Part shown: in pieces, positions 1-7,483 of the stretch
Layout: every line of letters begins with the position of its first letter
How positions within the stretch are numbered: position 1 is the stretch's first letter
Origin: an uncultured Eubacterium sp.
Lineage (GTDB): Bacteria > Bacillota > Clostridia > Oscillospirales > Acutalibacteraceae
NCBI GenBank assembly: GCA_934512155.1
Contig: CAKSWS010000002.1
Coordinates: 1 to 64,000, forward strand
Reading direction: 5' to 3'
DNA length: 64,000 nucleotides
Notes under the pieces: model-generated
The model's input: only the letters and a program-made list of their open reading frames with translations
The model's database searches: none
Told to the model about the DNA's origin: nothing
Position numbers and translations under genes: made by a program

Positions 1-60
1 TGCCACGCAGTGGCAGAGGGGACGGGCTCCGGTTCGGAGGTGGGTTGCGAAGCAACTCGG
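1..60. repeat. Palindromic intergenic element, unit 1 (cut by window edge)
   Basis: Three perfect short inverted repeats lie end to end: TGCCAC/GTGGCA (1-15), CTCCG/CGGAG (27-39) and GTTGC/GCAAC (44-56), each with a 3-base loop, followed by GGAGGGATTC. The GC content is clearly above its surroundings and no credible reading frame is present. The pattern resembles the dispersed GGAGGGATT-type palindromic units I recall from Oscillospiraceae genomes; that family link is from memory. It may be truncated at base 1. Confidence 0.55.
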
Positions 61-90
61 AGGGATTCCTGCAAGCCACACATTATTTAA

Positions 91-140
91 TTGAATCCCC
101 CTGTCATCTTCGATGATATTCACTTTAACAAGGGGGACTA
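91..140. repeat. Palindromic intergenic element, unit 2
   Basis: The outer arms CCCCCT (97-102) and AGGGGG (131-136) enclose an inner hairpin TCATC/GATGA (104-116) with a TTC loop. The architecture (GAATCCCCC, small palindrome, ...TTTAACAAGGGGG) matches the second half of a common Clostridia intergenic repeat as I remember it. It lies between unit 1 and the terminator of the minus-strand flavoprotein gene and is not coding. Confidence 0.5.
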
Positions 141-174
141 AATAAAAGTTGTAAACACAAGCAAGGCAATTTAA

Positions 175-206
175 AAAAACAAAAAAAGCACCCCATTGGG
201 GTGCTT
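175..206 (-). terminator. Rho-independent terminator of the flavoprotein gene
   Basis: A perfect 9-bp stem AAGCACCCC/GGGGTGCTT with a 3-base loop (186-206) is followed, reading on the minus strand, by a run of T (complement of the A-rich 174-187). It lies 11 bases beyond the stop codon of the minus-strand CDS. Confidence 0.85.
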
Positions 207-216
207 AATTTAAATG

Positions 217-1608
217 TTAAACTAATTTTCTTCCCATTAATACACCGTGAACACTTGCCATCATAAGACCTCTTGTCCATCCGCTGGAATCGCCAAGGCA
301 ATGTAAGCCTTCAATATTAGTGTTAAAGTCAGTGTCCATTTTAACTCGGTTTGAATAAAATTTCAATTCAGGGCTGTAAAGCAATGTTTCAGGGCTTGCA
401 AATCCCGGCACAACATGGTCCATAGCCTGAATAAAGTTAATAATATTTGTCATTGCACGGTAAGGCATTGCGGCAGTAATGTCGCCTGCTACGGCATCCG
501 GCAAAGTTGGTTTAAGGTTGCTTTGTGAAAGCTCTTTTTGCCAAGTTCTTTTGCCTTCAAGAATATCGCCGAAGCGCTGAACAAGAATGTGTCCGTCGCC
601 AAGCATATTTGTTAATTCGCCAACTTTTTGTGCATAGGCAATAGGCTGATTGAAAGGAACAGAGAAATTGTGAGAGCAAAGAATTGCCAAATTTGTGTTT
701 TGGCTTTTAAGCTCTTTGTATGAATGGCCGTTAACAACTGCCAAATCATTGTCATAATTTTCTTGGGCAACAAATCCGCCGGGGTTTTGGCAGAATGTAC
801 GAACTTTGTTTTTAAACGGTTTTGGGTAGCCTACAAGTTTTGATTCGTAAAGAACTTCGTTAACCTTTTCAATAACTTCATTTCTTACCTCAACACGAAC
901 GCCAATGTCAACTGTTCCCGGCTGGTGGGCAATGTTGTGGTCGGCACAAAGTTTTTCAAGCCAATCTGCACCACGTCTGCCTGTGGCAACAACTGTGTGG
1001 TCTGCAAAAATCTCTTCTGCACCGTTTTTTGTTTCAATTTTAACGCCAAGGCATTTTTCTCCGTCTAAAATTAAGTCGTTACACTGACTGTCAAACATAA
1101 TTTCAACGCCTTGCTCTACAAGGTAACGTTCAATGGCAAAGTAAAGCTCCTGAGCCTTTTCTGTTCCCAAGTGGCGAATTGGGCAGTCAACAAGCTTCAA
1201 GCCTGCTTGAATTGCACGTTTTCTGATTTCTTTAACTTCTTCTGTGTTGCCAACACCTTCAATGTGAGTGTCTGCACCGAATTCAAGATAAATTTTGTCT
1301 GTATAATTAATAGTTTCCTGAGCCAAGTCTTCGCCGATAAGTTCAGGTAAATTTCCTCCAACTTCGTATGAAAGAGAAAGTTTTCCGTCTGAAAAAGCAC
1401 CTGCGCCTGAAAAACCTGTAGTAATGTGGCAATAAGGCTTGCAGTTCATGCATTTGCCTGTTTTTGCTTTTGGGCATTTTCTGTTTTCAACAGATTTACC
1501 TTTTTCAATAATAACAATGCTTTTGTTACTACCTTTTTTAATCATTTCAAGTGCTGTAAAAATACCTGCGGGGCCTGCACCGACGATTGCAACATCATAT
1601 TTTTTCAT
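217..1608 (-). CDS. FAD-dependent dehydrogenase (COG2509-like NAD(P)/FAD oxidoreductase)
   Basis: A 463-residue cytoplasmic flavoprotein. The N-terminus carries a dinucleotide-binding GAGPAG loop (residues 10-15) after a hydrophobic beta strand. A cysteine cluster follows (Cys45, Cys53, Cys56, Cys60), then a GFSGAGAFSDGK segment typical of the uncharacterised COG2509 dehydrogenase family. The C-terminus has the second FAD-contact region (GLHCLGDSSGW). The longest frame reaches 1695, but ATG at 1608 has a GGAG seven bases upstream and begins exactly at the Rossmann strand, so I use it. The four cysteines could hold a metal or act in redox chemistry; that is inference. The physiological substrate of this family is not known to me. 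It is transcribed alone, divergently from the GH28 gene. Confidence 0.85.
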   Translation of the reverse strand: MKKYDVAIVGAGPAGIFTALEMIKKGSNKSIVIIEKGKSVENRKCPKAKTGKCMNCKPYCHITTGFSGAGAFSDGKLSLSYEVGGNLPELIGEDLAQETINYTDKIYLEFGADTHIEGVGNTEEVKEIRKRAIQAGLKLVDCPIRHLGTEKAQELYFAIERYLVEQGVEIMFDSQCNDLILDGEKCLGVKIETKNGAEEIFADHTVVATGRRGADWLEKLCADHNIAHQPGTVDIGVRVEVRNEVIEKVNEVLYESKLVGYPKPFKNKVRTFCQNPGGFVAQENYDNDLAVVNGHSYKELKSQNTNLAILCSHNFSVPFNQPIAYAQKVGELTNMLGDGHILVQRFGDILEGKRTWQKELSQSNLKPTLPDAVAGDITAAMPYRAMTNIINFIQAMDHVVPGFASPETLLYSPELKFYSNRVKMDTDFNTNIEGLHCLGDSSGWTRGLMMASVHGVLMGRKLV

Positions 1609-1641
1609 ATTTTTCTCCGTTTTATTTTTTGCAGAAAATAA

Positions 1642-1679
1642 GCCACCATTACATTCCGTTGTGCTGAGGAATGAGTGGC
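1642..1679 (-). promoter_or_regulatory. Structured 5' leader hairpin of the flavoprotein gene
   Basis: The predicted roughly 80-base leader of the minus-strand transcript can fold as GCCAC/GTGGC (1642-1646 with 1675-1679) continuing into CATTCC/GGAATG (1652-1657 with 1668-1673), separated by an asymmetric bulge. There is no T-tract, so it is not a terminator. A regulatory role is only a possibility. Confidence 0.35.
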
Positions 1680-1695
1680 AGCCGTTACAAAACAA

Positions 1696-1724
1696 ATAAT
1701 ATCATATAATACGCTACTTGTCAA
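1696..1724 (-). promoter_or_regulatory. Sigma-A-type promoter for the flavoprotein gene
   Basis: Read on the minus strand: TTGACA (1724-1719), 17-base spacer, TATTAT (1701-1696). The match is near consensus and it sits about 90 bases before the chosen start codon. Its -35 box overlaps the -35 box of the divergent promoter. Confidence 0.7.
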
Positions 1725-1746
1725 ATTTTAATGTATGTGCTATATT
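1718..1746 (+). promoter_or_regulatory. Sigma-A-type promoter for the GH28 gene
   Basis: TTGTCA (1718-1723), 17-base spacer, TATATT (1741-1746). A TATAAT at 1746-1751 is an alternative -10 box but would need a 22-base spacer. It lies about 70 bases before the start codon at 1817. Confidence 0.5.
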
Positions 1747-1816
1747 ATAATCGGTTTTCGGCAACAGCGCTTTGCTTTTGACGAATAAAAGTAATTTGCC
1801 CGAAAGGTGTGTGTTT

Positions 1817-3190
1817 ATGAAAGAATATAATGTTTTACAGTACGGTGCAGTTGGCGATGGCAAAACAAACGACGCTTTTGCAATTCAGCATGCAGTAGAT
1901 GATTGCGCAAAAAACGGCGGCGGCAGAGTAGTGCTTCAGAGCGGCTATGTTTTTTACAGCGATTCAATCAGGCTTCGTAAAAATGTAGATTTTCATATTC
2001 AAAAGGGTGCAACAATAAAAGCAACTTCTAATATAGACGGTTATATAAGACCAAACAAGCTTATAAACGATCCTAAAACAGCGTTAATCGGTAATCCTGT
2101 TACAGGTAAACCAAGTTTTGTTTTTCTTTATGCTTATGAGGCAGACGGTTGCACAATCAGCGGTGATGGTACGATAGATGCAAACGGTCATGCTTTTGTT
2201 CAACGAAAAGACCAATATTATGTAACCGGCGATTTTTACCCACGCCCTACAGTTATTTATTTTGAAAAAAGCAATCACATTACTTTTAAAAATTTTACGG
2301 TTGTGGATGCTCCGTTTTGGACGCTTCATCCTGCCGGATGCGATGATGTTTTGATAGATAAAATCAGAATTTTAAATGACCTTGATGTTGCAAACAGCGA
2401 CGGCATAGACCCAGATCATTGCAGTAATGTTCGCATTTTAGGCTGCCATGTAACTTGTGCAGATGATTGTATTTGCCTTAAAACGTCAAAGGGAAACAGC
2501 GAATACGGTCCAACGGAAAATGTTGTTATTGACGGATGTACACTTGTTTCAACATCTGCGGCAATTAAAATCGGCACAGAAGGCGTGGGCGATTTTAAAA
2601 ATATTATTGTTTCAAACTGCACAATCAGTAAAAGTAACAGGGGTATTTCTATTCAAATCAGAGACGGCGGTAATGTAGAAAATGTTTCCTATTCAAATAT
2701 TGTTATTGAAACACGCCGCTTTTGCCCTGATTGGTGGGGAACGGCAGAACCAATCACTGTTACCACATTCAACAGAGATGAAAATACAAAAAGCGGCAAA
2801 ATTAAAAACATTCGTTTCTTTAATGTTACGGCAAAGGGCGAAAACGGTGTTTTAATTCACGGTAATGCAGATAATGTTATTGAGGATATTACTTTTGAAA
2901 ATTGCCGTGTTGAGCTCACTAAAACCAGTAAGTGGCAGTGCGGTCTTTACGATTTAAGACCGTGTCTTGACTGGGGTGTTGAAAAATACAGCAATTCTGC
3001 TTTCTTTATTCGTTATGCAAAAGATGTTACAATTATGAAAACAAAAACTTTATGGGGTAATATTTGTGATGATTATAAGCATGCGATAGATGCGGAAAAT
3101 GTTGAAAATTTAGAACTTGTTCGTTTCAGCGGCAAGGCTGTTAATGAATCTGTAGAAGATTATAAGCTTAATAATGTTAAACTTGTTTAA
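1817..3190 (+). CDS. Glycoside hydrolase family 28-like protein (polygalacturonase fold)
   Basis: A 457-residue right-handed beta-helix enzyme. It begins with YGAVGDGKTND (residues 9-19), the usual opening of pectate lyase/GH28 helices. It has the GH28 catalytic signatures NSDGID (193-198) and ADDC (Asp216/Asp217), and a QIRDGGN segment (280-286) in the place of the substrate-binding RIK region. The family hydrolyses alpha-galacturonide or related uronide/rhamnoside links; the exact substrate cannot be read from sequence. No signal peptide is visible, so it probably acts on imported oligosaccharides in the cytoplasm. ATG at 1817 is preferred over a longer frame from 1772 because a GAAAGG lies upstream and the conserved fold starts there. 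It is monocistronic with its own promoter and terminator. Confidence 0.85.
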   Translation: MKEYNVLQYGAVGDGKTNDAFAIQHAVDDCAKNGGGRVVLQSGYVFYSDSIRLRKNVDFHIQKGATIKATSNIDGYIRPNKLINDPKTALIGNPVTGKPSFVFLYAYEADGCTISGDGTIDANGHAFVQRKDQYYVTGDFYPRPTVIYFEKSNHITFKNFTVVDAPFWTLHPAGCDDVLIDKIRILNDLDVANSDGIDPDHCSNVRILGCHVTCADDCICLKTSKGNSEYGPTENVVIDGCTLVSTSAAIKIGTEGVGDFKNIIVSNCTISKSNRGISIQIRDGGNVENVSYSNIVIETRRFCPDWWGTAEPITVTTFNRDENTKSGKIKNIRFFNVTAKGENGVLIHGNADNVIEDITFENCRVELTKTSKWQCGLYDLRPCLDWGVEKYSNSAFFIRYAKDVTIMKTKTLWGNICDDYKHAIDAENVENLELVRFSGKAVNESVEDYKLNNVKLV

Positions 3191-3204
3191 CGGCAAATAT
3201 AGGC

Positions 3205-3237
3205 GGCGGTACAGTGTTACCGCCCCTTTTATTTTAT
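3205..3237 (+). terminator. Terminator of the GH28 gene
   Basis: Stem GGCGGTA (3205-3211) / TACCGCC (3218-3224) with a 6-base loop, followed by CCTTTTATTTTATT. It lies 15 bases after the stop codon. Confidence 0.8.
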
Positions 3238-3262
3238 TGCTATTTTATAAATTAATCGCTTC

Positions 3263-3296
3263 TTGCCTTGATTTATAAAATTATATATATTATTAT
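3263..3296 (+). promoter_or_regulatory. Candidate promoter region of the aro operon
   Basis: Two overlapping candidates precede tyrA: TTGCCT (3263-3268) with TATATT (3286-3291), and TTGATT (3268-3273) with TATTAT (3291-3296), both with 17-base spacers. The tract is a long A/T alternation, so the exact -10 box is uncertain. The remaining leader is under 40 bases, leaving no room for a T-box or other amino-acid attenuator. Confidence 0.4.
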
Positions 3297-3331
3297 ATAT
3301 ATTATATTATCGTATAGGTGGAAGTACGCTT

Positions 3332-4156
3332 ATGAATATTCTGGTGGCAGGCTTGGGGCTTATCGGTGCCAGTTTTGCAAAAACGTTAAAGAAAAATACA
3401 AATCACTATGTTATGGGCTGGAACAGAACTCAAAGTGTTGCGGAAAAGGCGTTACAGCAGGGTGCCGTTGATGAAATAGGCACGCTTGATGAATTGATTC
3501 CAAAAGCAGATATAACGGTTATAAATTTTTACCCTGAAGCAATTATTCCTTTTATTGTTGAAAATAAAGATAAGTTTAAAAAAGACAGCATTGTAACAGA
3601 CAGTTGCGGTATTAAAACAAAAATTTGCCGTGAACTTGAAAAAATGCAGTTTGATTTTGTTTATATCGGTGCTCACCCTATGGCAGGCAGAGAGGTTTCG
3701 GGTTATGATAACAGCCTTGATACCTTGTTTGATAATGCATCGTTTATTTGTACGCCCACAAACGCCCCAAAGGCAAAGGTGGATACTTTGGTAGAATTGG
3801 CAAAACAAATGGGCTTTGCCAGAACAGTGGTAACAACTCCCGAGCATCACGATGAAATGATTGCGTTTACGTCTCAGATAGCCCACGTTCTCGCTTGTTC
3901 TTATGTTTTAAGTCCTCTTGCACCTATGCATCCGGGTTTTTCGGCAGGTTCATACCGTGATGTTTCCCGTGTAGCAAGAATAAACGGCGAAATGTGGAGT
4001 GAACTGTTTATTTCAAATAAAGAACCGCTTATTAGAGAAATAGATGATTTGGTAAATAATCTTGAAAAATTCAGAAAAGCAATTTCGGCAGAAAACAGTG
4101 ATGAATTAGTGCGTTTAATGGCTCAGGCAAATAAAATTAAAGAGGAAATCGGTTAA
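3332..4156 (+). CDS. tyrA: Prephenate dehydrogenase
   Basis: A 274-residue NAD(P)-dependent enzyme that oxidatively decarboxylates prephenate to 4-hydroxyphenylpyruvate, the committed step to tyrosine. The Rossmann motif GLGLIG is at residues 7-12. HPMAGRE (115-121) carries the conserved catalytic-site histidine, and the all-helical C-terminal dimerisation domain begins near HHDEM. There is no ACT or chorismate-mutase domain, so this is the short monofunctional form; feedback control by tyrosine is not evident. It is the first gene of the aro operon. Its TAA overlaps the aroB ATG by one base (TAATG), implying translational coupling. The ribosome-binding site is weak (GGAAG about 10 bases upstream). 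Confidence 0.93.
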   Translation: MNILVAGLGLIGASFAKTLKKNTNHYVMGWNRTQSVAEKALQQGAVDEIGTLDELIPKADITVINFYPEAIIPFIVENKDKFKKDSIVTDSCGIKTKICRELEKMQFDFVYIGAHPMAGREVSGYDNSLDTLFDNASFICTPTNAPKAKVDTLVELAKQMGFARTVVTTPEHHDEMIAFTSQIAHVLACSYVLSPLAPMHPGFSAGSYRDVSRVARINGEMWSELFISNKEPLIREIDDLVNNLEKFRKAISAENSDELVRLMAQANKIKEEIG

Positions 4157-5205
4157 TGAAAAAACTTACTGTTAAAGTTAACGAAGAATACGATATATTA
4201 ATTGAAAAAGGGCTTATTAAGCAAACAGGCGAGCTTGTTAAAAGTGTGTTGCCGTGCAAAAAGTTGGCGCTTATAAGCGATACAAATGTTTATAAAATTT
4301 ATGGTGCGGATGTTGAAAAATCACTTGCAGAAGCAGGGTATGATGTTTTTACATTTGTGTTTGAAGCCGGCGAAGCGTCAAAAAAACCTGCCGTTGTTAT
4401 TGATATGGTTGAATTTATGGCAGAACACGGATTAACCCGTGAAGACGGTGTAGTTGCTTTAGGCGGCGGCGTTTGCGGCGACATGGCAGGCTTTGCGGCG
4501 GCAATATATTTAAGAGGCATTAAATTTGTTCAAATTCCTACCACATTACTTTCTCAGGTGGATTCTTCCGTAGGCGGCAAAACAGCTGTTGATTTGCCTC
4601 AAGGTAAAAATCTTTGCGGCGCTTTTCATCAACCTTGCCTTGTTATTATTGACCCCAATGTGCTTAATACATTATTACCTCATTTTTTCAGCGACGGTAT
4701 GGGTGAGGTTATCAAGTACGGTTGTATAAAATCAAAATCTCTTTTTGAGCGTCTTGAAGTTGAAAATCCAAAAGATTTTATTGAAGATATTATTTACGAA
4801 TGCCTTGATATTAAAAGAATAATCGTGGAAAATGATGAAAAAGAGCACGGTGAAAGAGCACTTCTTAATTTTGGGCATACTTGCGGCCATGCTATTGAAA
4901 AACTGTGGAATTTTGAAACCGTTTCTCACGGTGAAGCCGTAGGAATCGGTATGGTTATGATTGCAGAGGTTGGCGAGCGGGCCGGAATTACGGAAAAGGG
5001 TACGGCAAACAGAATTGCCGCAGTTCTTAAAAAAAATAATTTAAAAATCAGCGATACTCATTCTGCTTCACAAATTGTTCAGGCAATGAGCGCAGATAAA
5101 AAACGAAGCGGCTTTGGCATAAAATTTATTATGCTTAAAGAAATCGGAAACAGTTTTATTTATCCGGTTGAAAACAGCCAAATTTCAAAACTATTCGGAG
5201 TATAG
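4156..5205 (+). CDS. aroB: 3-dehydroquinate synthase
   Basis: A 349-residue cytoplasmic enzyme that cyclises DAHP to 3-dehydroquinate using NAD+ and a divalent metal. The NAD-binding GGGVCGDMAGF stretch starts near residue 103, and the loop QIPTTLLSQVDSSVGGK follows. Metal ligands can be placed at Glu184 (GEVIKYG), His241 (FGHTCGH) and His258 (SHGEAVG). Length and motif order are normal. It is the second gene of the operon, starting on the overlapping TAATG of tyrA and ending one base before the aroA ATG. Confidence 0.96.
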   Translation: MKKLTVKVNEEYDILIEKGLIKQTGELVKSVLPCKKLALISDTNVYKIYGADVEKSLAEAGYDVFTFVFEAGEASKKPAVVIDMVEFMAEHGLTREDGVVALGGGVCGDMAGFAAAIYLRGIKFVQIPTTLLSQVDSSVGGKTAVDLPQGKNLCGAFHQPCLVIIDPNVLNTLLPHFFSDGMGEVIKYGCIKSKSLFERLEVENPKDFIEDIIYECLDIKRIIVENDEKEHGERALLNFGHTCGHAIEKLWNFETVSHGEAVGIGMVMIAEVGERAGITEKGTANRIAAVLKKNNLKISDTHSASQIVQAMSADKKRSGFGIKFIMLKEIGNSFIYPVENSQISKLFGV

Positions 5206-5206
5206 A

Positions 5207-6415
5207 ATGAGTAAGGTAGAAATAAATTCGGCAATATTAGGCGGCAGTGTTACCGTTCCGCCTTCAAAATCCGTTGCACACAGGGCGCTTATTTGCTCGT
5301 ATCTTGCAGGCGGCGGCAGTGTTAAGCCGGTTATAGATTCAAACGATATGCGTGCAACAACAGGTATTATCAATTCGTTAAAAAACGGCGAAGCCGTGTT
5401 AAACAGCATTGAAAGCGGCTCAACATTAAGGTTTATGATTCCTGTTGCCGCATCTTTGGGAAAAAATGTTACTTTTGTGGGTGAGGGCAGCTTGCTTTCA
5501 CGTACGGTTGGTGAATATTCGGAAATGCTGCCGATGCATGGCGTTAATTTTGAAAGTAACGGTTTTTTGCCGGTTAAAATTTCAGGTAAATTAAAAAACG
5601 GAAATTATGATGTTAACGGCAATGTAAGCAGTCAGTACATAACAGGTCTTTTAATGGCTTTGCCTAATTTGCAGGGCGACAGTGCGGTTGTTTTAAAAAC
5701 TCCTCTTCAGTCAAAACCGTATGTTGATATGACGGTTAAGGTTATGGCTGATTTCGGCGTTAATGTTTTTGAAACAGATTTCGGTTATCTTGTAAAAGGC
5801 AATCAAAAATACAAACCTATTGATTATGTTGTTGAGGGAGATTGGAGTCAGGCGGCGTTTTTTCTTTGTGCCGGTGCAATCAACGGCGACATAACTGTTT
5901 GCGGCCTTGATATGAATTCCACTCAGGGTGATAAGGCTGTTGTTGATGTTTTAAAATCCTTTGGTGCAAATGTTGAAATCAGTGAAAAGGGCGTAAGGTG
6001 CTGTTCAAGTGATTTAAAAGGCACAACGGTTGACGCTGCAAATATTCCCGATTTAGTGCCTGTTATTGCCGTTACGGCTGCTTTTGCCAAGGGTAAAACG
6101 GTAATTAAAGGTGCAGAAAGGCTTAGATTTAAAGAATCAAACCGAATTGAAAGCGTTGTTTCAAATTTAAAGCTTATGGGTGCAGATGTTACTGAAACTG
6201 CAGACGGAATGGTAATTAACGGCGGTAATGAATTAAAAGGTGCTGTTTTAAAAGGTTATAATGACCACAGAATTGTTATGGCATTTTCTGTTGCAGGTGC
6301 AAACGCCACAGGTAAAACGGTTATTGATGACCGTGAAAGTATAAATAAATCTTATCCTACTTTTTTTGAGGATTACCATAAAATCGGGGGAAAAGCAGAA
6401 TGTCTTCAGTTTTAG
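5207..6415 (+). CDS. aroA: 3-phosphoshikimate 1-carboxyvinyltransferase (EPSP synthase)
   Basis: A 402-residue enzyme that transfers enolpyruvate from PEP to shikimate-3-phosphate. PPSKSVAHRA (residues 18-27) holds the conserved Lys and Arg of the active site. SGSTLRF (70-76), GDWSQAAFFL, the catalytic-Asp segment IPDLVPV, RFKESNR and YNDHRIVMA follow in the expected order across the two inverse alpha/beta domains. The longest frame starts at 5168, but ATG 5207 has GGAG at a 7-base distance and begins just after the aroB stop, so it is preferred. The last 16 bases overlap aroC. Confidence 0.95.
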   Translation: MSKVEINSAILGGSVTVPPSKSVAHRALICSYLAGGGSVKPVIDSNDMRATTGIINSLKNGEAVLNSIESGSTLRFMIPVAASLGKNVTFVGEGSLLSRTVGEYSEMLPMHGVNFESNGFLPVKISGKLKNGNYDVNGNVSSQYITGLLMALPNLQGDSAVVLKTPLQSKPYVDMTVKVMADFGVNVFETDFGYLVKGNQKYKPIDYVVEGDWSQAAFFLCAGAINGDITVCGLDMNSTQGDKAVVDVLKSFGANVEISEKGVRCCSSDLKGTTVDAANIPDLVPVIAVTAAFAKGKTVIKGAERLRFKESNRIESVVSNLKLMGADVTETADGMVINGGNELKGAVLKGYNDHRIVMAFSVAGANATGKTVIDDRESINKSYPTFFEDYHKIGGKAECLQF

Positions 6416-7470
6416 GCGAAAAAATTAAACTTTCCGTTTTTGGTGAAAGCCACGGCACAGCAATCGGTTGTGTAATAGACGGCTTTCCCTGCGGTGTGAA
6501 AATAGACACAGAAGCCGTTGAAAAGGAAATGGCACGGCGTGCCCCCGGCAGAGATAAAACAACAACTCCACGAAAAGAGGCGGACGCACCAAAAATTTTA
6601 AGTGGTGTTTTAAATGGGGTAACAACCGGTGCACCCATTGCCATGATTATTGAAAACACAAACACCAAAAGCGGTGATTATTCAAATATTATGAGCGTTC
6701 CACGCCCAAGCCACAGTGATTATGCGGCATATGTTAAATACAGCGGTAATAATGATATAAGAGGCGGAGGCCATTTCAGCGGCAGATTAACGGCTCCCAT
6801 TGTGTTCGCAGGTGCTGTTGCAAAGCAGGCTTTGGCACAAAAAGGCATTGTAATCGGTGCTCACATCAGCCAAATCGGCAGTGTTAAAGATGACGGCTTT
6901 GATAAAAATAATATTTCAAAAGAACTTCTTTTGAATTTGACCCAAAATTATTTTGCTACTTTGGGTGATAAAGAAGAATTAATGCGCAGTGAAATTGAAA
7001 AAGCCAGAACAGGCGGTGATTCCGTGGGCGGAAAAATAGAATGTGCCGTTGTGGGCGTTCCGGCAGGCGTAGGCGGCAATATGTTCAGCACTGTAGAGGG
7101 AAAACTTTCTTATGCGCTTTTCGGCGTTCCTGCGGTTAAGGGCGTTGAATTTGGTACCGGATTCGGTTTTGCAAGTGCTTTTGGCAGCAGTGTTAATGAC
7201 GGATTTGAATATAAAAACGGCGTTGTTACTACAATTTCAAATAACAACGGCGGCGTAACCGGTGGTATTACTAACGGTGCACCTATTGTTTTTTCTGTGG
7301 CTATTAAGCCTACACCCTCAATTTCAAGGCCGCAAAAAAGCGTTAATTTGCAAACAAAAGAAAATGAAGAGCTTATTATAAACGGCAGGCATGATCCCTG
7401 CATTGTTCCACGTGCAGTGCCTGTAATTGAAGCCGTGGCGGCTTTAACAATACTTGATTTATTATCATAA
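6400..7470 (+). CDS. aroC: Chorismate synthase
   Basis: A 356-residue FMN-dependent enzyme that eliminates phosphate from EPSP to give chorismate. The conserved GESHG loop is at residues 15-19. RAPGRDKTTTPRKE, the GGGHFSGRLTAP flavin-site segment and the C-terminal NGRHDPC motif are all present. No NADPH:flavin reductase domain is fused, so reduced FMN must be supplied by another protein, as usual in bacteria. It overlaps aroA by 16 bases. Confidence 0.96.
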   Translation: MSSVLGEKIKLSVFGESHGTAIGCVIDGFPCGVKIDTEAVEKEMARRAPGRDKTTTPRKEADAPKILSGVLNGVTTGAPIAMIIENTNTKSGDYSNIMSVPRPSHSDYAAYVKYSGNNDIRGGGHFSGRLTAPIVFAGAVAKQALAQKGIVIGAHISQIGSVKDDGFDKNNISKELLLNLTQNYFATLGDKEELMRSEIEKARTGGDSVGGKIECAVVGVPAGVGGNMFSTVEGKLSYALFGVPAVKGVEFGTGFGFASAFGSSVNDGFEYKNGVVTTISNNNGGVTGGITNGAPIVFSVAIKPTPSISRPQKSVNLQTKENEELIINGRHDPCIVPRAVPVIEAVAALTILDLLS

Positions 7471-7483
7471 AGGATTATTTTTA

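Noticed and set aside
905..1699. Several plus-strand frames across the flavoprotein gene
   Set aside because: They lie antisense to a well-supported CDS, lack ribosome-binding sites and encode low-complexity sequence.
3276..3310. AT-alternating tract before tyrA as a repeat or origin-like element
   Set aside because: No iterated unit beyond simple A/T alternation, and no DnaA-box-like sequences; it is explained by the promoter region.
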